The notes: generated by a model from the sequence alone, not told the origin. A stretch of DNA of 64,000 nucleotides from Knoxdaviesia capensis (GCA_001510575.1 LNGK01000008.1:2272077-2336076), one strand, 5' to 3'; shown: positions 9,805 through 21,546, counted from the first letter of the stretch. Made by a program: numbers and translations.

Positions 9805-11153
9805 CTACAGCTCATCCACAACATCGTCATCGAAGGGAGCGGGAGCAGCCACGCCCTCCGCAGCCTCAAGAGCGGCGAAATCGGTGTGCGACAGCTCGTA
9901 GACAAAGCCAAGAGTCATGCGGGCGTGCTGGAGCATGTGGTCGAACGACAGGTACTTGATCAAGTCCTCAGTAGAGTGGATGTGGTTGTCGCTCTCGGAA
10001 AACTCGGACTCGATGACAAATGCCGACGGGTATCCGGCCTTGGAGGCAGAGGCGTGGTCAGAGCAGGCGTATCCGCACTTAGTCTCGACAAAGGGGATGG
10101 CGCAGTACTCGGTGATCACAGTCTTGATGAAGTTGGTCAGGCCAGCGTCAACGTAGTCGGTGATGACACCGACGGCCTCGGGCTTGCCAGCATCCAGGGT
10201 GCGCTGGACAAAGCCAGTCATGTCCTGCTGCAGCATGGCCTTGATGTCACGGCCAGCCTTCTCGTAGGCCTGGAAGATGGCCTGGCTACCAAGGAGACCG
10301 CCCTCCTCGGCGCTGTACCAGTGGAACTCGATGGTGTTCTCAGACTCGCCGGCAACAACGTCCTTATCGTTCAGGAGGGCGCGGAAAACCTCGAGAATGG
10401 TCACGGTGCCACTGCCATCGTCATCGGCACCGGGGGCAGCCAGAACACTGGGCAGCCACAGGTTGATCGAGTCCTGGTGAGCACCAATGACGATGGTCGA
10501 GTTGGTCTTGCCGGGGATCGAGGCAATGATCGAGCTCTGGGGCCACGAGTGGGCGAACGGCTTAGCACTGACGGTCGACGCAGCACCGGCGTCCTCGATG
10601 ATCTCGGTGATGCGGGAGAGCAGCCACTCGGACGACTGGCGGCCGTAGTCAGAGCGGAAGTACCGGGTGTGGAAGCTGGTCAGCTTCTCAAGGTTGGCTT
10701 CAATGTCGGCCTTGTCGAGCTTCTTGAGCAGGGGGTGGACGTCGTCCTTGTAGACACAGGTCTTGGGGAAGACGGCAGCGGCCTTGACGGAGGCGGCAGA
10801 GATGGCGCCGAGGTTGGGAGTCTCGGTAATGTCCATGAAACGTTGACCATTCTATGGTTTTGGAAACGGAGATGAAGGTTAGAATCGGAGGTCATCAATG
10901 ACTTATTAATCCTTCTTCAGGACCCATGTGATTTAGCTAGCTCAGAAAGTGCACTCACGCGACGGATCTCCCACTTCTCGTCCTCAGTAACCCAGCGAGT
11001 GACACCAGGCTCAAGCTCAATCAAGAACTTCTCAGCCTCGACCTCCTGGGGGTTCAGAACCACATTGTTGTTGTTGGCCTCAGACGCCTCGAAGAAGCGG
11101 GCGGAGACGGCGGGAAGAGCTGCGGCCAGCACAGCAGCCTTGGAGAACTTCAT
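9805..11153 (-). CDS. LAP1: Leucine aminopeptidase 1 (M28 zinc metallopeptidase), secreted or vacuolar
   Basis: Two exons, 11153–10959 and 10851–9805 (413 aa), with a 107-nt phase-0 intron. M28 aminopeptidases release hydrophobic N-terminal residues from peptides using two zinc ions. A signal peptide (MKFSKAAVLAAALPAVSA) is followed by a propeptide of roughly 70 residues. All zinc and catalytic motifs are intact: GAHQDS (His190), GADDDGSG (Asp about 209), SAEEGG (Glu247/248), QQDMTG (Asp275) and NHIHSTED (His357). CGYACSD supplies the usual disulfide pair. Compared with family members of about 380–400 residues, the protein has a slightly longer acidic tail (PFDDDVVDEL). It lies convergent to PDX3. 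A strong TATAAATA box about 115 bases upstream of the ATG suggests regulated, high expression. Confidence 0.95.
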
Positions 11154-12637
11154 GGTGGCGGGAAGATGGTTTTAGGAGTGAATGATGGGGAAATAAAGAG
11201 TGTAGAGATGAGGATCGCAGGATGGAAAATAGGTAGGAGGATGATGATGTAGGGATGAGATGAGATATTTATAAGAGATGAAGATTAAGAAGATGGGAAA
11301 TTGAGGAAGAAAAGAAGAAGGGCGAGGAGGGAGGAAGAACCAGAAGATGAAGGTAAACCGAAACGAGGAAACCGGCCAACGATCCTGGAGGAACCAGCTG
11401 TGCAAAGTCACTTTTGGCCCTGACACCAGCCACACAGTGACATGCCTGGCTCTTGTCGGACTTTAGAGTGGTTCTGACAGCTGACGACGACTGATGGGGA
11501 AAGCTTCAGTGGAGTTATGTATGCTGGCACTTTGTACCTGAACAGTGAGCCAATGGTAGCAAAGGTACAAAGCTGCCGCCTGCCGCTCCCCTGTAGCTGG
11601 TGCCTGCCCGCATGTATGATTGGTCTGTTGGGGGTGGCATCTTCAGGGCCTTTTGGGTGTGTTTTAGCGGAGACTTACAGTGGTAGGTACAGTGGGGGCT
11701 TCTCCAAAGTTCCACTGTGCACCTCGTAAAAGCTCTCCTTTACATTGGACCTGATTTTGTCTCATATCAGTCGTCCACTCCACAACGAAGTTGAGATTGT
11801 TTGGTTTCTTCCCATTTCCGATGCGATGCACGATGGTCCTCAGTCACATCCTACTCCGTACAAGCGGAAAGAGCGTCTTTGTAAGACGGACGAACAACTT
11901 GTGGTCGTACACGTGATCTGGTCTACGCCATTTGCTGGCCAATTGTCGATATATTAATAGAAAGTCCACTCGAGGGGCATGAGGGGAGTCATGTTTCGTC
12001 ACGCCGTTTTGACCTGCCAGATTTGGACCGCCAATTGCCGGGACGATTAGGGTTATCGCTGCCAAAGTGGGGCGATCGTTGTGCATCGTCAACCCTAGTT
12101 TAGCCGTGATATCATCAGCGCGCAATGTGTCTATGAATCTTTGGTACCAAGTGCAACAAAGCAAAAAAGGCCAGTGGTGGATTTCAGTTCATCCGCTTGT
12201 AAATTTGCAGATATTCCAAAGTCAAAGATGTTTGCACCGGATCCCGGGCCCGGCGCGGGTACCGAAAACCGGAAGCACAAAAAGAGCAAATAAAAAAAGA
12301 CAATCCCAATGATTCCCGACTCGATCCGCTGGCCGGCCGTAGCCGCGCGAAGAGCAAACTTGAACACACAAACCAAACAAAAAAGTGGGCTCAAATCTAG
12401 TACGGACAGAAACACACAAGAAAAAAAGAAAAAAAAAGAAAAGAGAGAAAAGAAGGAAAAGAGACAGGCCGGTATCGTCGAATATCCTCCATCAGTTCCG
12501 TTTATCCTTCAGACAGGACCAAAGCACCACAGGCCAAACATTTATGTGTCCGGGACGTGGTGTCGATTGTTTTTTTCTTCCTTTTTTCACAGGAGACGCT
12601 GCTCCAAAGCTCTCGCCCCAAACCTCCGCGGCAGGAG
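11154..12637. other. Intergenic region (LAP1 promoter, AFG1 3' flank)
   Basis: About 1.5 kb. The LAP1 TATA box is near the left side. A TTAGGGTTA motif lies at 12047–12055. A purine-rich AAAGAAAAG tract at about 12420–12465 lies just downstream of the AFG1 stop. No coding sequence is seen. Confidence 0.55.
11266..11273 (-). promoter_or_regulatory. TATA box of LAP1
   Basis: TATAAATA on the minus strand, about 113–120 bases upstream of the LAP1 ATG, followed by a C/T-rich leader (A/G-rich on the plus strand). Confidence 0.65.
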
Positions 12638-14790
12638 TCACATGCTGTCCTCCATCTGTCGGCTGCGCACCTTGACCCAGTCATCGCGCTCTTTCTTGCC
12701 GCCGCGCGACTCCAGGCCCATGCCCCGCTCAACCCACTCGCGGCTGCCCATGTGGCTCAGCCGCGACAGCGCGCGCGCAAACGCAAAGGCCTCCTCTTCG
12801 CCCGAGAACAGGCTCGACCCCTTGATCTGGTCGATGTTGTGGTCGAGGTCCTCGAGCAGCTGGGCCACCGCAGCGTCGCCGTCCTGCCCCGCCTGTGCTG
12901 CCGCATCCGCAATCGGGTCCGGCTTGCCGTCGCGCAATGCAGGCGCAGGTGTGGTGCCCGCAGCGGCGGCGGCGGCCTTCCGGGCCTTGAACGACTCCAT
13001 CATCTCCTCGCGCGAGACAAACAGCTCCGTAAGCGGCTTCTCCGTGGTCAGCACCAGCTTGGCGTGGCGCTCGTACACGGCGTCGATGAAGGTGATGAAG
13101 CGCCGCGCCAGATCGCGCTGGCGGAAGGTCATCCCCGGCACGTCGGTGACGATGAACGAGTCGTAGCTGCGCATCAGCTCCAGGTAGTCGGCTGCCGACG
13201 TCGGCCGGCCGATCAGCTCGTCGAACGTGAACCACGCACACCGCCCGCTGACGCGCGGCACCAGGATCTTGCGGCCCCACACCGTCTGCTCCTCGGCGTG
13301 CGGCTCCGGGTTGTTCGGGTCGCCGAGGAAGCGGAACCACATCTCGGCGTGCGTCTGCGCGTGCGCATCCAGCGCCGTGTGGTACACGCCCGACGGCGGC
13401 CGCGGGATCTTGCGGTAGTCGGTCGGCGAGTCGAGGTTGATCACGTGCAGGTTGGTCTTGAGCAGCTGGATCGCCGGGATGAACGATTCGCGCTGGATGC
13501 CGTTCTTGTACAGCTCGTCGGGGTGTCGGTTGGAGGTGGTTACGAGAACGACGCCGTGCGACATGAGGGCTTCCAGAAGGCTGCAAGGGGAACTTTGTCA
13601 GTATTCTTGGCAAGACAGCCACGCGAAAGAAACAAAAAAAAGAAACATCCAGAAAAGAAAAGAAAAAAAGCCCTGTAAGTGCGAAAGAGTTCACTATGCG
13701 TACCGGCGCAGAATCATGGCATCGGCCACATCAGTGCACTGGAACTCGTCAAAGCACAGCACGTTTCCCTGCTCGGCGATATCGGCGGCGACGAACGGCA
13801 CCACATCGACATCGCTGCCGTGCTCCATCTTCATCTTGTGCAACCGCTTGTGCACATCCTGCATGAAGTTGTGGAAATGGATGCGGGTCTTCGTGCGCAC
13901 GCTCGGCGGTAGGGTGTCGTAGAAAAGATCCATCAGCATGGTCTTGCCGCTTCCGACATCGCCATACAGATACAAGCCGTGCGGGAGGTTCTTCGGGATT
14001 CCGCCGATGGTGGTGGACGCCGCCGATTTTCCGCCGCCGAAGATCGAGCTGAAGAAGCTAGCCTTAGCCGGCTTAATCGATTCGTTGCCAGGGTGGATGA
14101 CCGGGGGCGCATGGTAGTCGACAAGCTCGTCATACAGATGTTGCAGGTTCTCGATGATCCCTAACAATTAACAGAAGAGGCGGCCAATGAGTATTTTCAA
14201 GCCCAATTACAGCAGGTTTGTGTGGTTGTGAGTCTCACCTCTTTGGTGTTCGTCATTACGCAGTTTGCCCTGGCGAACCCTTCGGTCATACTCGGCAATT
14301 GGACCACCCTTAGGTGGGTCTAGATTGTCAGAATTAGTTACTGTGGTCCAGATCAAGTTCCCGAGAAGAAGCAGGCAACATAAAATGTCTTACCCAATTC
14401 GCTGAATACCGGCGAGGTCGCTTCCGGCGTAGCCACAGCCGACACGGTCGCGAGGCCGCGTGCAAATGCCCGATTAGGCGCATGCAGCGGCATATTTCTG
14501 CACGGGCGCACGCCACGCTGCGCCAGTCTTTCAGCCCGACGCGAACCCCGACCCGGAGCAGGCGACAACGACGGCGACGGCGGCTCGGTCTGGAGTAATA
14601 GGGAGTGTTCGCATTTGCGCGCGCCGACAATAGCAGCCGTGGCCGGATGTGAGTGCTGGAATCGAGAAGCCGACGCAGCCACAGACGCCCGCATTGTGGC
14701 TGCTGGCCCCGTGGCGGCGGTGACACACCCCCGGATTCCCAGCACGTAGCCGAAGACAGCCGAAAGGGGGAGACGCCGGCTTGAGAGCAT
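12638..14790 (-). CDS. AFG1: AFG1/LACE1-type mitochondrial AAA+ ATPase
   Basis: Four exons, 14790–14394, 14319–14239, 14160–13704 and 13580–12638 (625 aa). AFG1/LACE1 proteins are inner-membrane-associated mitochondrial ATPases implicated in quality control of respiratory-chain subunits. Exon 1 encodes an Arg/Ser/Ala-rich N-terminus beginning MLSSRRLPLSAVFGYV, consistent with a mitochondrial presequence. Exon 2 contributes GPIAEYDRRVRQGKLRNDEH, typical of the family. The Walker A motif GDVGSGKT is at about 226–233, preceded by GLYLY. HFHNFMQDVHKRLH follows, and the Walker B motif LCFDEFQCTDVADAM is at about 296–299. VLVTTSNRHPDELYKNGIQRESFIP is the sensor-type segment. The C-terminal part keeps WFTFDELIGRPTSAADYLEL, FITFIDAVYERHAKLVLT and the final LSRMGS-like HMGSREWVERG. 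A Gly/Ala/Asp-rich insertion separates the last two blocks. The start was chosen because the following residues form the presequence. Confidence 0.94.
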
Positions 14791-16435
14791 TGTAAGAGCG
14801 TGTGAGCGGAGTGGGTTGGATGTGTGTTGGTGATAAATGGCAGAGAGAACAAAGAAGAGAGCAGACGAAGAGCTGTTTTGGCACTCTTTGTATGAGATCA
14901 GAGAATCTCTCGTGTCTTTCAGTCCCCTCAGTGTGAATTTTAGTCTATTGCTTTTCTCCTGATACGTCGTCGTCGGCAAATGATGGTTCGTATATAGACT
15001 GAGGCATAATAGGCGAGCACAGCAGTCGTATGAAATGGTCTATATAAGGTGAAAACAGCAAGATTCGCTCTATAACTCGGCAAAGAAACACGATCAAAAA
15101 ATAAATAGGAAGAGGCGGAATATATATGGGATGAAAATCAGACTCTGCGCAAAAGCTGCTGGTGATGTAGACGCATGACGATGGCCGTGGAAAAACCAGA
15201 GGGGAAGCACGTCAGGTCTCAGGGCGAGTATAAATAGAGGCAAAACCAGGCTCGTAAAAACGATCAGCAAATCGCCATCATGAGGAGAGACAGTCACAAA
15301 TCAAAAGTCTGAAGAAAATCTAAAATCAAGGTAGACCCAAGGAAGAAAATCGATCGTGAAGCGCATTAAAAATGGCATCACATGCACAGGCGAAAAAAAA
15401 ACCCGCCGCCTTGAGAATAGACCCGGCCAAAACTAAATATACACTCCTGCTTCGGTCCAGGGTTTTCGGTTCCTAGATTTTAGTCGCGGTAAAAAAATAA
15501 AAAATAAAAAAAAGAAGATGATGGTTCAGACCAGGGTCCCCTCTCTCCTTCCATCCGAGATATCCCCGCGCCTGGGTCACCCTTCTTTCGTCACTGCCGC
15601 AATCGGGTGTTCCCGTGACGGAGGTTCAGAAACCAGGAAAGAGAGTGAGGCAGGCGGTCACGTGCATCTGATGATAATGTTCAATCTTAGGGTTAGGGTG
15701 TGGTCAAGGAATAGACATGTCGCAACCTGTGAGAGAGAGGAGAGGAATAAAAATAGCCTCATACATCGACCCTGTCATTTTTTCTTCTATTCCCTTCTTG
15801 CTGTTCTTTGTTTTAAACTGTCTGCTTCCTTGCGTGATCTGCCTATCCAAATTAGGCATAGCTTTAAATAAAGCTGTGAAGCTCCCCCCTCCATCAATGA
15901 ACAAAGAAACTACCACACCATAATGCAAACTTACCCCTTGTGAAGCTATGTAGGTATTATACACTATATGAAAGATATATGCTCCCTAGTGGTGAAAGAG
16001 CAAGAAGCAAACTGATTGAGTGCATCCCTTTTTAATCCTGCAGATGCCCCCCGGAGGACAAAGGCCGATAGCGGGTAATGATGTCCTGGCGAGAACAATG
16101 AGCCGGACACATTGCTGGAGGGGACAAAGACCAGAGACCTGAGCACCAATGTCTGATCAATATGGAGAAGGTCAAATACCAGATCCATTGGGATTACTTG
16201 GGACTGGTGATTCTCTCTCTTCAATCCATCATCTTCTGCGCTTTACTACCCAGTTCTCTGTTCTCTCCCAAGACATCTGTTCTGGTGGCCTTGTGTGTTC
16301 TTCTGTGAACCCTGTCTTCTGTTCTTCTCTAGCAATCTCAGCAGTATCTTCTTCACCTCACTCCAAACCTGCACCTCCGCAACTCTCACCCGAAACACAT
16401 CGCCCCCCAAAGAGAAAGAGGCAGACCACGCAACC
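14791..16435. other. Divergent intergenic region upstream of AFG1 and the 530-aa protein gene
   Basis: About 1.6 kb. It carries a TTAGGGTTAGGG motif at 15687–15698, several short A-rich runs (about 15390–15400, 15490–15515) and a pyrimidine-rich leader at about 16200–16430 ahead of the next gene. Open frames in it have no coding bias. Confidence 0.55.
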
Positions 16436-18028
16436 ATGCCTCTCTCCGCTCCCCTCCGCTACCGCCAGCTGCTGCGCAGCCACCCCTTCTACGGCAGCAA
16501 GATGCGCGCCGACACGGTAATCAAGGTGTGCCGCACGCTGATGACGCGCGCGCTCGACAAGCTGGACGAGGTGCTGAAGCTGGTCGACACCGAGGTGGCC
16601 ACCGGCCGCGTCTCCGTGCCGGGGACGGGCGCCGCCGACATCTACAACGGCAAGTACGACGACTCGTCCGCGCCGCTCGACAGCCTGCTCGCCGACGCCA
16701 AGCTGCCCGCCATCGCGCTGGCCTTCAAAACCCTCGAGGAGGCCTTCCGCGACCTCGACAGCCTGTGGGGCAACGTGCAGCGCGTGCTGATCGTGCAGAA
16801 GCTCGCCAGCCCCGCCGCCGACACGCTGTTCCGCGAGACCGCCGAGACCCTGAAGATCGTGTACGAGGCCGTCGTGTTCAAAATCCCCGAAACCCGCCGC
16901 CTGCACCTGCGCTACACCGAACCGCCGGCCGCCAAGGTGAAACGCGCCCGCGAGACGCAGAACAAGGCCGACCTCGCCCTGTACGCAACGTGGAAGATCG
17001 AGAACAACCGGTACATCGTCGCGGTGCGGTCGCGCTACAACATGTGCGCCTTCTTCAACAATCCCTACGGGAAGGCGTACTGGGAGTGCAAGAACCAGCG
17101 CGGCGGCAAAGCCCTGTGGACGCCGCTGGCCACCGTGCGCCCCATGGCCATGGCCGCTAAGTGGCGCTTCGTCAACGTTCTGCCGTTTCCCTACTCTCAC
17201 GCGTGGGAGAAAGAGAACAACCGTCCCAACTGGACGCAAAATGCCTTGGAGACGGAGGGAGATGTCATTATGGGTGGCACGGCGCAGAAAAGCGCCCCCG
17301 CCGAAGCGCCCGTGCAGGCTCGTGCCAAGGCCGACGTTGCTGCCGGCGTCCTGGTCCGACCGGTCACCAGAGAGGACCTCCGCCGCCGCATGCTTGAAGA
17401 TAGCGCCAAGGCCAAGAGTGCCCCGGCTCCGGGGACCGCCAAAGCAACCGTCAAAGCACCCGGTAAGGCCCCAGGTAAGGCCGGGGCTAAGGCCTCCGGT
17501 AAGGCAGCCGCCACACCGGCCACGCAGACCGTGAATTATTTGAGTGCCGGTCAACTGAAGAATGCAGAGGGCGTGCGACGAATGCTCGAGGTGGGCGCTA
17601 AGTACCGGAAGCCTGGGGAGGTGGCGCCTGTTGTGCTGGTTGAATCATCAGGGCCAACCACCACTGCCCCGGCCGATGACAGCGTTGCCGCCCTCGCCAC
17701 CCCGGCTGCCAGAGCTGCCGCGCAGCCTCCCCCAGCCGAGACTGCGGCCACCACCACCACCACCACCACCACCCCCACCGTGGCTGCTGCTGCTGCTACT
17801 GCCCCGACGGCCCCGGCTAGAGGGTTTCAGCCAGCGCGGCCGGCAATCCTGGCCCGAGCAGAAGCCGACCTGCAGCGAAGCGGCGGATCGGCACGTCCCA
17901 TGCGCGATGGATACATTAATGAGCGTCTCCAAATGAGCGCAGAGGATATTGCGTACTTCAACCGGGCAGCTACACAGGAGCCACATGCGGTTAGAACTCC
18001 CGGGGGCCAGTTGTACTATTCGGTTTGA
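16436..18028 (+). CDS. Unrecognised 530-aa protein with a folded N-terminal half and basic Ala/Pro/Lys tail
   Basis: This intron-free frame has strong GC3 bias and an ATG in good context (CAACCATGCC). I do not recognise the family. Residues 1 to about 270 look folded: LRYRQLLRSHPFYGSKMRAD, helical stretches around ALDKLDEVLKLVDTEV and LAFKTLEEAFRDLDSLWGNV, then RYIVAVRSRYNMCAFFNNPY, GKAYWECKNQRGGKALWTPL and WRFVNVLPFPYSHAWEKENN. From about 280 the protein is low-complexity: an Ala/Lys/Pro/Gly stretch with repeated GKAP and GKA units resembles a histone H1-like basic tail, and a run of seven or eight Thr codons (ACC repeat at about 17752–17774) follows. The last 50 residues (MRDGYINERLQMSAEDIAYFNRAA) look ordered again. 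There is no signal peptide or membrane helix. A nuclear or nucleic-acid-associated role would fit the tail but is only a guess. Confidence 0.8.
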   Translation: MPLSAPLRYRQLLRSHPFYGSKMRADTVIKVCRTLMTRALDKLDEVLKLVDTEVATGRVSVPGTGAADIYNGKYDDSSAPLDSLLADAKLPAIALAFKTLEEAFRDLDSLWGNVQRVLIVQKLASPAADTLFRETAETLKIVYEAVVFKIPETRRLHLRYTEPPAAKVKRARETQNKADLALYATWKIENNRYIVAVRSRYNMCAFFNNPYGKAYWECKNQRGGKALWTPLATVRPMAMAAKWRFVNVLPFPYSHAWEKENNRPNWTQNALETEGDVIMGGTAQKSAPAEAPVQARAKADVAAGVLVRPVTREDLRRRMLEDSAKAKSAPAPGTAKATVKAPGKAPGKAGAKASGKAAATPATQTVNYLSAGQLKNAEGVRRMLEVGAKYRKPGEVAPVVLVESSGPTTTAPADDSVAALATPAARAAAQPPPAETAATTTTTTTTPTVAAAAATAPTAPARGFQPARPAILARAEADLQRSGGSARPMRDGYINERLQMSAEDIAYFNRAATQEPHAVRTPGGQLYYSV

Positions 18029-18725
18029 GAGATCGGGGGATTTTCTTTTCGTTCGTTTCTTCTTTTCAACAGGGCTGGGATGGGTCTTGCATCGTTTTGT
18101 TTTCGTTCCAGTTCGTCCCCGCATTCGAAACGTTTTTTTTCTCTTCGTTATTCGTGTCTTGGAATTCGCTGTTGTTTCTCGCGGGATCTTATTCTGTTCA
18201 ACTTTGGATATTCGTGTTTTCGTCTCCTTGTCTGTGGTCTGGTTATTAGGATAATCCATGTGCTCTTGATTCGTCTCACCTAAGTTCGGTCGCCCGTGAC
18301 AAGCGTCGAACCCAAAGTTCTCCGACTGCCACATTATGTAGTTGAAGAGATCTGTTGCATCAGTCAGTAAGGAAGGAAAAGGACAATCGCCCACAAAAAG
18401 TGAGCAGATAACAGCAGTCCGGGCCCCCATCACCGCACCAAATAGAGCATCGCACAAGCACATGCCAAGTGGTTCGTTATGGTATAAAAAGCTAAAGCAA
18501 GCGTGCCTAACATATCCCCCGCCCAGATGACCGAGGACTTGAATTCCAGAACCCCGAAAACAGATCAAAACTCCATATGATTTGAATTCGTCATTGGCGA
18601 CGAGTGAGAAAAGAGAAACCGTTAAAAAAGATATAGGCCAAGCACACCAGTGAAAGTTTAAACGCCGTGCAACCCTAGAAGAGGAGGAAAAAAGAAAAGA
18701 GAAAAAAAAAAGAGGTGAAAGGACT
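18029..18725. other. Convergent 3' region
   Basis: About 700 bases between the stops of the 530-aa protein gene and ppg1. T-rich on the left (downstream of the plus-strand gene) and A-rich on the right (downstream of the minus-strand gene). No gene is seen. Confidence 0.55.
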
Positions 18726-20357
18726 TCAGAGGAAGTATTCAGCCACTGGTTTCTTGGCCGGCATGCCCCGCGAATCCTGGGGTGCCGCCTGGAATACGCG
18801 GTACCGACGAGCCGGCCCAGGCAGGCGCGGCTTGTCTTCAAGCGAGGTATCGGTGGTGACGACGCCGTTGCTGCGGCCCACGTCGCCGTTGCTGCGCGAG
18901 AACACACCCAGGCCGGACTCGTCCTCGGGCAGCTCGAGAATGGCCGCAACGTTACCACATCGGTAGCAGTAGTTGGGGGCCGACCACACTGTGACGATCG
19001 AGGCGTCGAACATCTCCTTGAAGCCCTCCATCACCAGCTGGTGGGCGCGCGCAATCAGGGACAGGTCGTTGCGGTGGTTGAACTGGCGCACAATGTCTGC
19101 GCCAAAAAGGAAGCCGGCGCCGCGCGGGGACAGGCCCCAGCCGTCGATGTCGTCGGGGTCGGACCAGAGCAGATCGCACATGGCTCCCTCGTGTGGCACC
19201 TCCTGTTTCCGGTCGAGGAGCCGGATCTTGTCGACTGTGTCGATCAGCGGGCTGAGGCCGCCGTGCACGCAGAGTATTGCGCCCGCGGGGTTTCCCACGG
19301 TGCCGTTGCTCGAACCGGATGCGCCGGAGCCCGGGGGGCCTGTCCGGGTGGTTGTTTCGGGTCTTCCGTCGGGGGATTTGCGGTGGTGGGTGCTCTGTTT
19401 GGAGGAGATCATGGGAGTTAGAACCACAGCGCCAGGATATGAAGATGGAGGAGGGGCTGCTTACCGTGGCGCCGGTCTCGGAGTAGACTTCAATTTCAGT
19501 TTCGTTATCACCGGGAGTGATGCTATTGGATGCGCCAAGAACGATGGCGCCGAGCGACAGGTAGTCAAACACGTCACAGCAGTACCGCCAGACATTAGCA
19601 CTGCCATACTTCCGGAGGCACTCGTCGTAGAAGCCGTAAACAGTGGTGATTTGCCGGGACTCGTGGTTTCCGCGAATAAGGGTCATACGGTCGGGGTATC
19701 GGACTTTAAGGCAGAGGAGAAGCAGGAAGGATTCGAGGGAGTAGAAGCCGCGGTCGACGAAATCGCCTGCAAGAATTCAACGAGCAAACAAGGTTAGCCA
19801 CAACTGCCCATCGGCCCTACCGCACTTCAGGAAACGTCGATCGATAGTTGGAGAGCGCATACCCATGAACAGATAGTTGGTATCTGGCACATCGCCGCCA
19901 ACTTTGAAGAGTTCCATCAGGTCGTGGAACTGTCCGTGAATATCTCCACATATCTGTTCCGGGATCGCAATGTCAGTACACAACCCCACCAAGATATACA
20001 CACACACTCGCGCGCGCGCATTCCCGCTATCAACAACATTGGCGTCAACGCACTGTTACTGGTGCTGTCACGGTGACAACGTTTCCTTCCTCTATTAGAA
20101 GCTCGCGCGCCATGTGGCAGATTTCGCGGACATGGCTCTCGGGGATCGGTCGACACGACCGGAGTTGCTCGATCGCGCTGGAATGACGCAGGACACTGGC
20201 GTTAGTATATCAGACCGGGAGGGAGACAAGCGGGGGGTGGCCATGACAGCGCCGATTAAGACGCAGAAGCCACGCGCAGCTGGATAGCATAGCATGTGAT
20301 GGACAGCCACGGCCAGCAAGAACTGAACGGGAAAACATACACATCGAGGTCGCACAT
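18726..20357 (-). CDS. ppg1: Ppg1-type serine/threonine protein phosphatase catalytic subunit (PP2A family)
   Basis: Five exons, 20357–20341, 20177–20054, 19953–19863, 19766–19465 and 19394–18726 (400 aa). PP2A-like catalytic subunits hydrolyse phospho-Ser/Thr with two metal ions. In filamentous fungi Ppg1 is known as a subunit of the STRIPAK complex, acting in cell fusion and development. The N-terminus reads MCDLDVAIEQLRSCRPIPES. All metal and phosphate motifs are intact: GDIHGQ (Asp51, His53), GDFVDRG, RGNHESR, LCVHGGLSP and WSAPNYCYRCGN. The family-specific insertion between VLGAS and AGAILCVHGG is present, rich in Ser/Gly/Thr and interrupted by intron 4. The tail ends QDSRGMPAKKPVAEYFL, including the PP2A-type carboxy-terminal YFL that is normally methylated. 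Exon 1 has only 17 nucleotides; the joint restores the expected reading. Splice phases are all consistent. Confidence 0.95.
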
Positions 20358-21171
20358 GGTGGGCGGATGCTGAGTGCTGCACACGACAGCAGGAAACTTC
20401 TATGGGTTAGAATCGATGGAAGGGGGACTGGAGTTGGCAAGACAAAGAAATGGAACTGGTGCTATTTGAAATAGGAACACGAACAACAAGACAGTGCTTT
20501 GTGTGGGTGCTGAAATGAAGAGAATAAAAATAACTACGTATTGTTGAAGTTGCAATTAGATTTCAGAACCCTTCAAGAAGCAAGATTGTGAGCAAGTGTG
20601 GCGCTCACCAACGAAAATCATAAACACCAAGATGTGGCTGATTAGCAAGCACAGCCACAGTCCACCCATTGAGATTCTGCTGGAAGATGATTGGCTGAAG
20701 CATTCCAGGTCACATAGAAGGTATCCGCTTTAATTTCTTAAAGCAGCAAAATGGGCCTTTTTCCCTCCTACGCTTTCGTGAAAAGCCGCAAAGACCACCA
20801 AATTTGATCAGACCACGATACTTTCGGATTCCCACCACGAACTTTGTGCCCTCGTCTTCTGTGAATTCGGCTTATGGTTGTGCGGCTTTTCCAATTGGCG
20901 GCGATGCAGGTGTTATAGGTGTGAATTCAGTGCTCGTTCTGAGGCCAATTGATGCCGATTGGTGCGCGTTTGTTGTGTTTGTGCAGCCTGCTAACTCTGT
21001 CTCGTATGTTTTGTTCCACGCTGCGATCAGGTCCGATTGACTTCGAACAAGACCCCGAGAATCTCTGACACGCCCAATTCGAAATCGCCGAGCGCGTCTT
21101 ATTCTCCCCGAGGCCACCCTCTCCAAACTCGAACACAGCACATCTCTCCTCCCGATCTCTCCCCTCCAGCC
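20358..21171. other. Divergent promoter region of ppg1 and the 124-aa protein gene
   Basis: About 0.8 kb. An inverted CCAAT box (GATTGGCTG) lies near 20690. A 78-codon open frame at 20804–21040 lacks coding bias and was not called. Confidence 0.5.
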
Positions 21172-21546
21172 ATGCCTCCCCACCTGCACCCGAGGTCGCG
21201 CATGACCTCATCGCTATTCGCGACCACCGTGGCCGCGAGCTTCCTGGTGGTGGGACTCCCTCACGTGCTGCCGTGTCCCGCGCCGGCACGAGTGGTGATG
21301 GCGGACGGCAGATTACCAGACACAGACAGCGAGGAGCCCGGGCGGCGGCGGCGGCGGAGGCCGCTGGAGACGCGGAACGGCATGGTGCAGTTTCCCGATG
21401 CGGCCGACGGAGAGAGCAGTGTGTCGGGAGCGTCAAAACGGGAGTGTCCGGTTCCACGGCCCGGCGGTATCTTGGGGGATATGCTAGGGTTCCGCAGACC
21501 CAGTCCTCCGGAGCCCGCGGCGAGGACGGGCCCGGGCGACTCGTGA
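21172..21546 (+). CDS. Small protein with one N-terminal hydrophobic segment, unknown function (124 aa)
   Basis: An intron-free frame with an ATG in good context (CCAGCCATGCC). The protein begins MPPHLHPRSRMTSSLFATTV and continues with AASFLVVGLPHVLPCPAPARV, a hydrophobic stretch at about residues 13–38. This would fit a membrane anchor or an uncleaved signal near a basic N-terminus, as seen in some mitochondrial inner-membrane proteins. A six-Arg run follows (about 59–64). The C-terminal part carries RECPVPRPGGILGDMLGF, which looks like the conserved core. I believe similar short proteins occur across filamentous ascomycetes, but I cannot name one. GC3 bias supports coding. It is divergent from ppg1. 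Confidence 0.68.
   Translation: MPPHLHPRSRMTSSLFATTVAASFLVVGLPHVLPCPAPARVVMADGRLPDTDSEEPGRRRRRRPLETRNGMVQFPDAADGESSVSGASKRECPVPRPGGILGDMLGFRRPSPPEPAARTGPGDS

Noticed and set aside
9739..10875. 378-codon open frame antisense to LAP1
   Set aside because: It is a shadow produced by GC-rich third positions of LAP1; the LAP1 strand has all family motifs.
12557..13678. Long plus-strand frame opposite AFG1
   Set aside because: Antisense shadow; the minus strand encodes an intact AFG1 ATPase.
16358..17554. 398-codon open frame antisense to the 530-aa protein gene
   Set aside because: Same cause; low-complexity Gly/Val/Ala/Gln composition and no start context.
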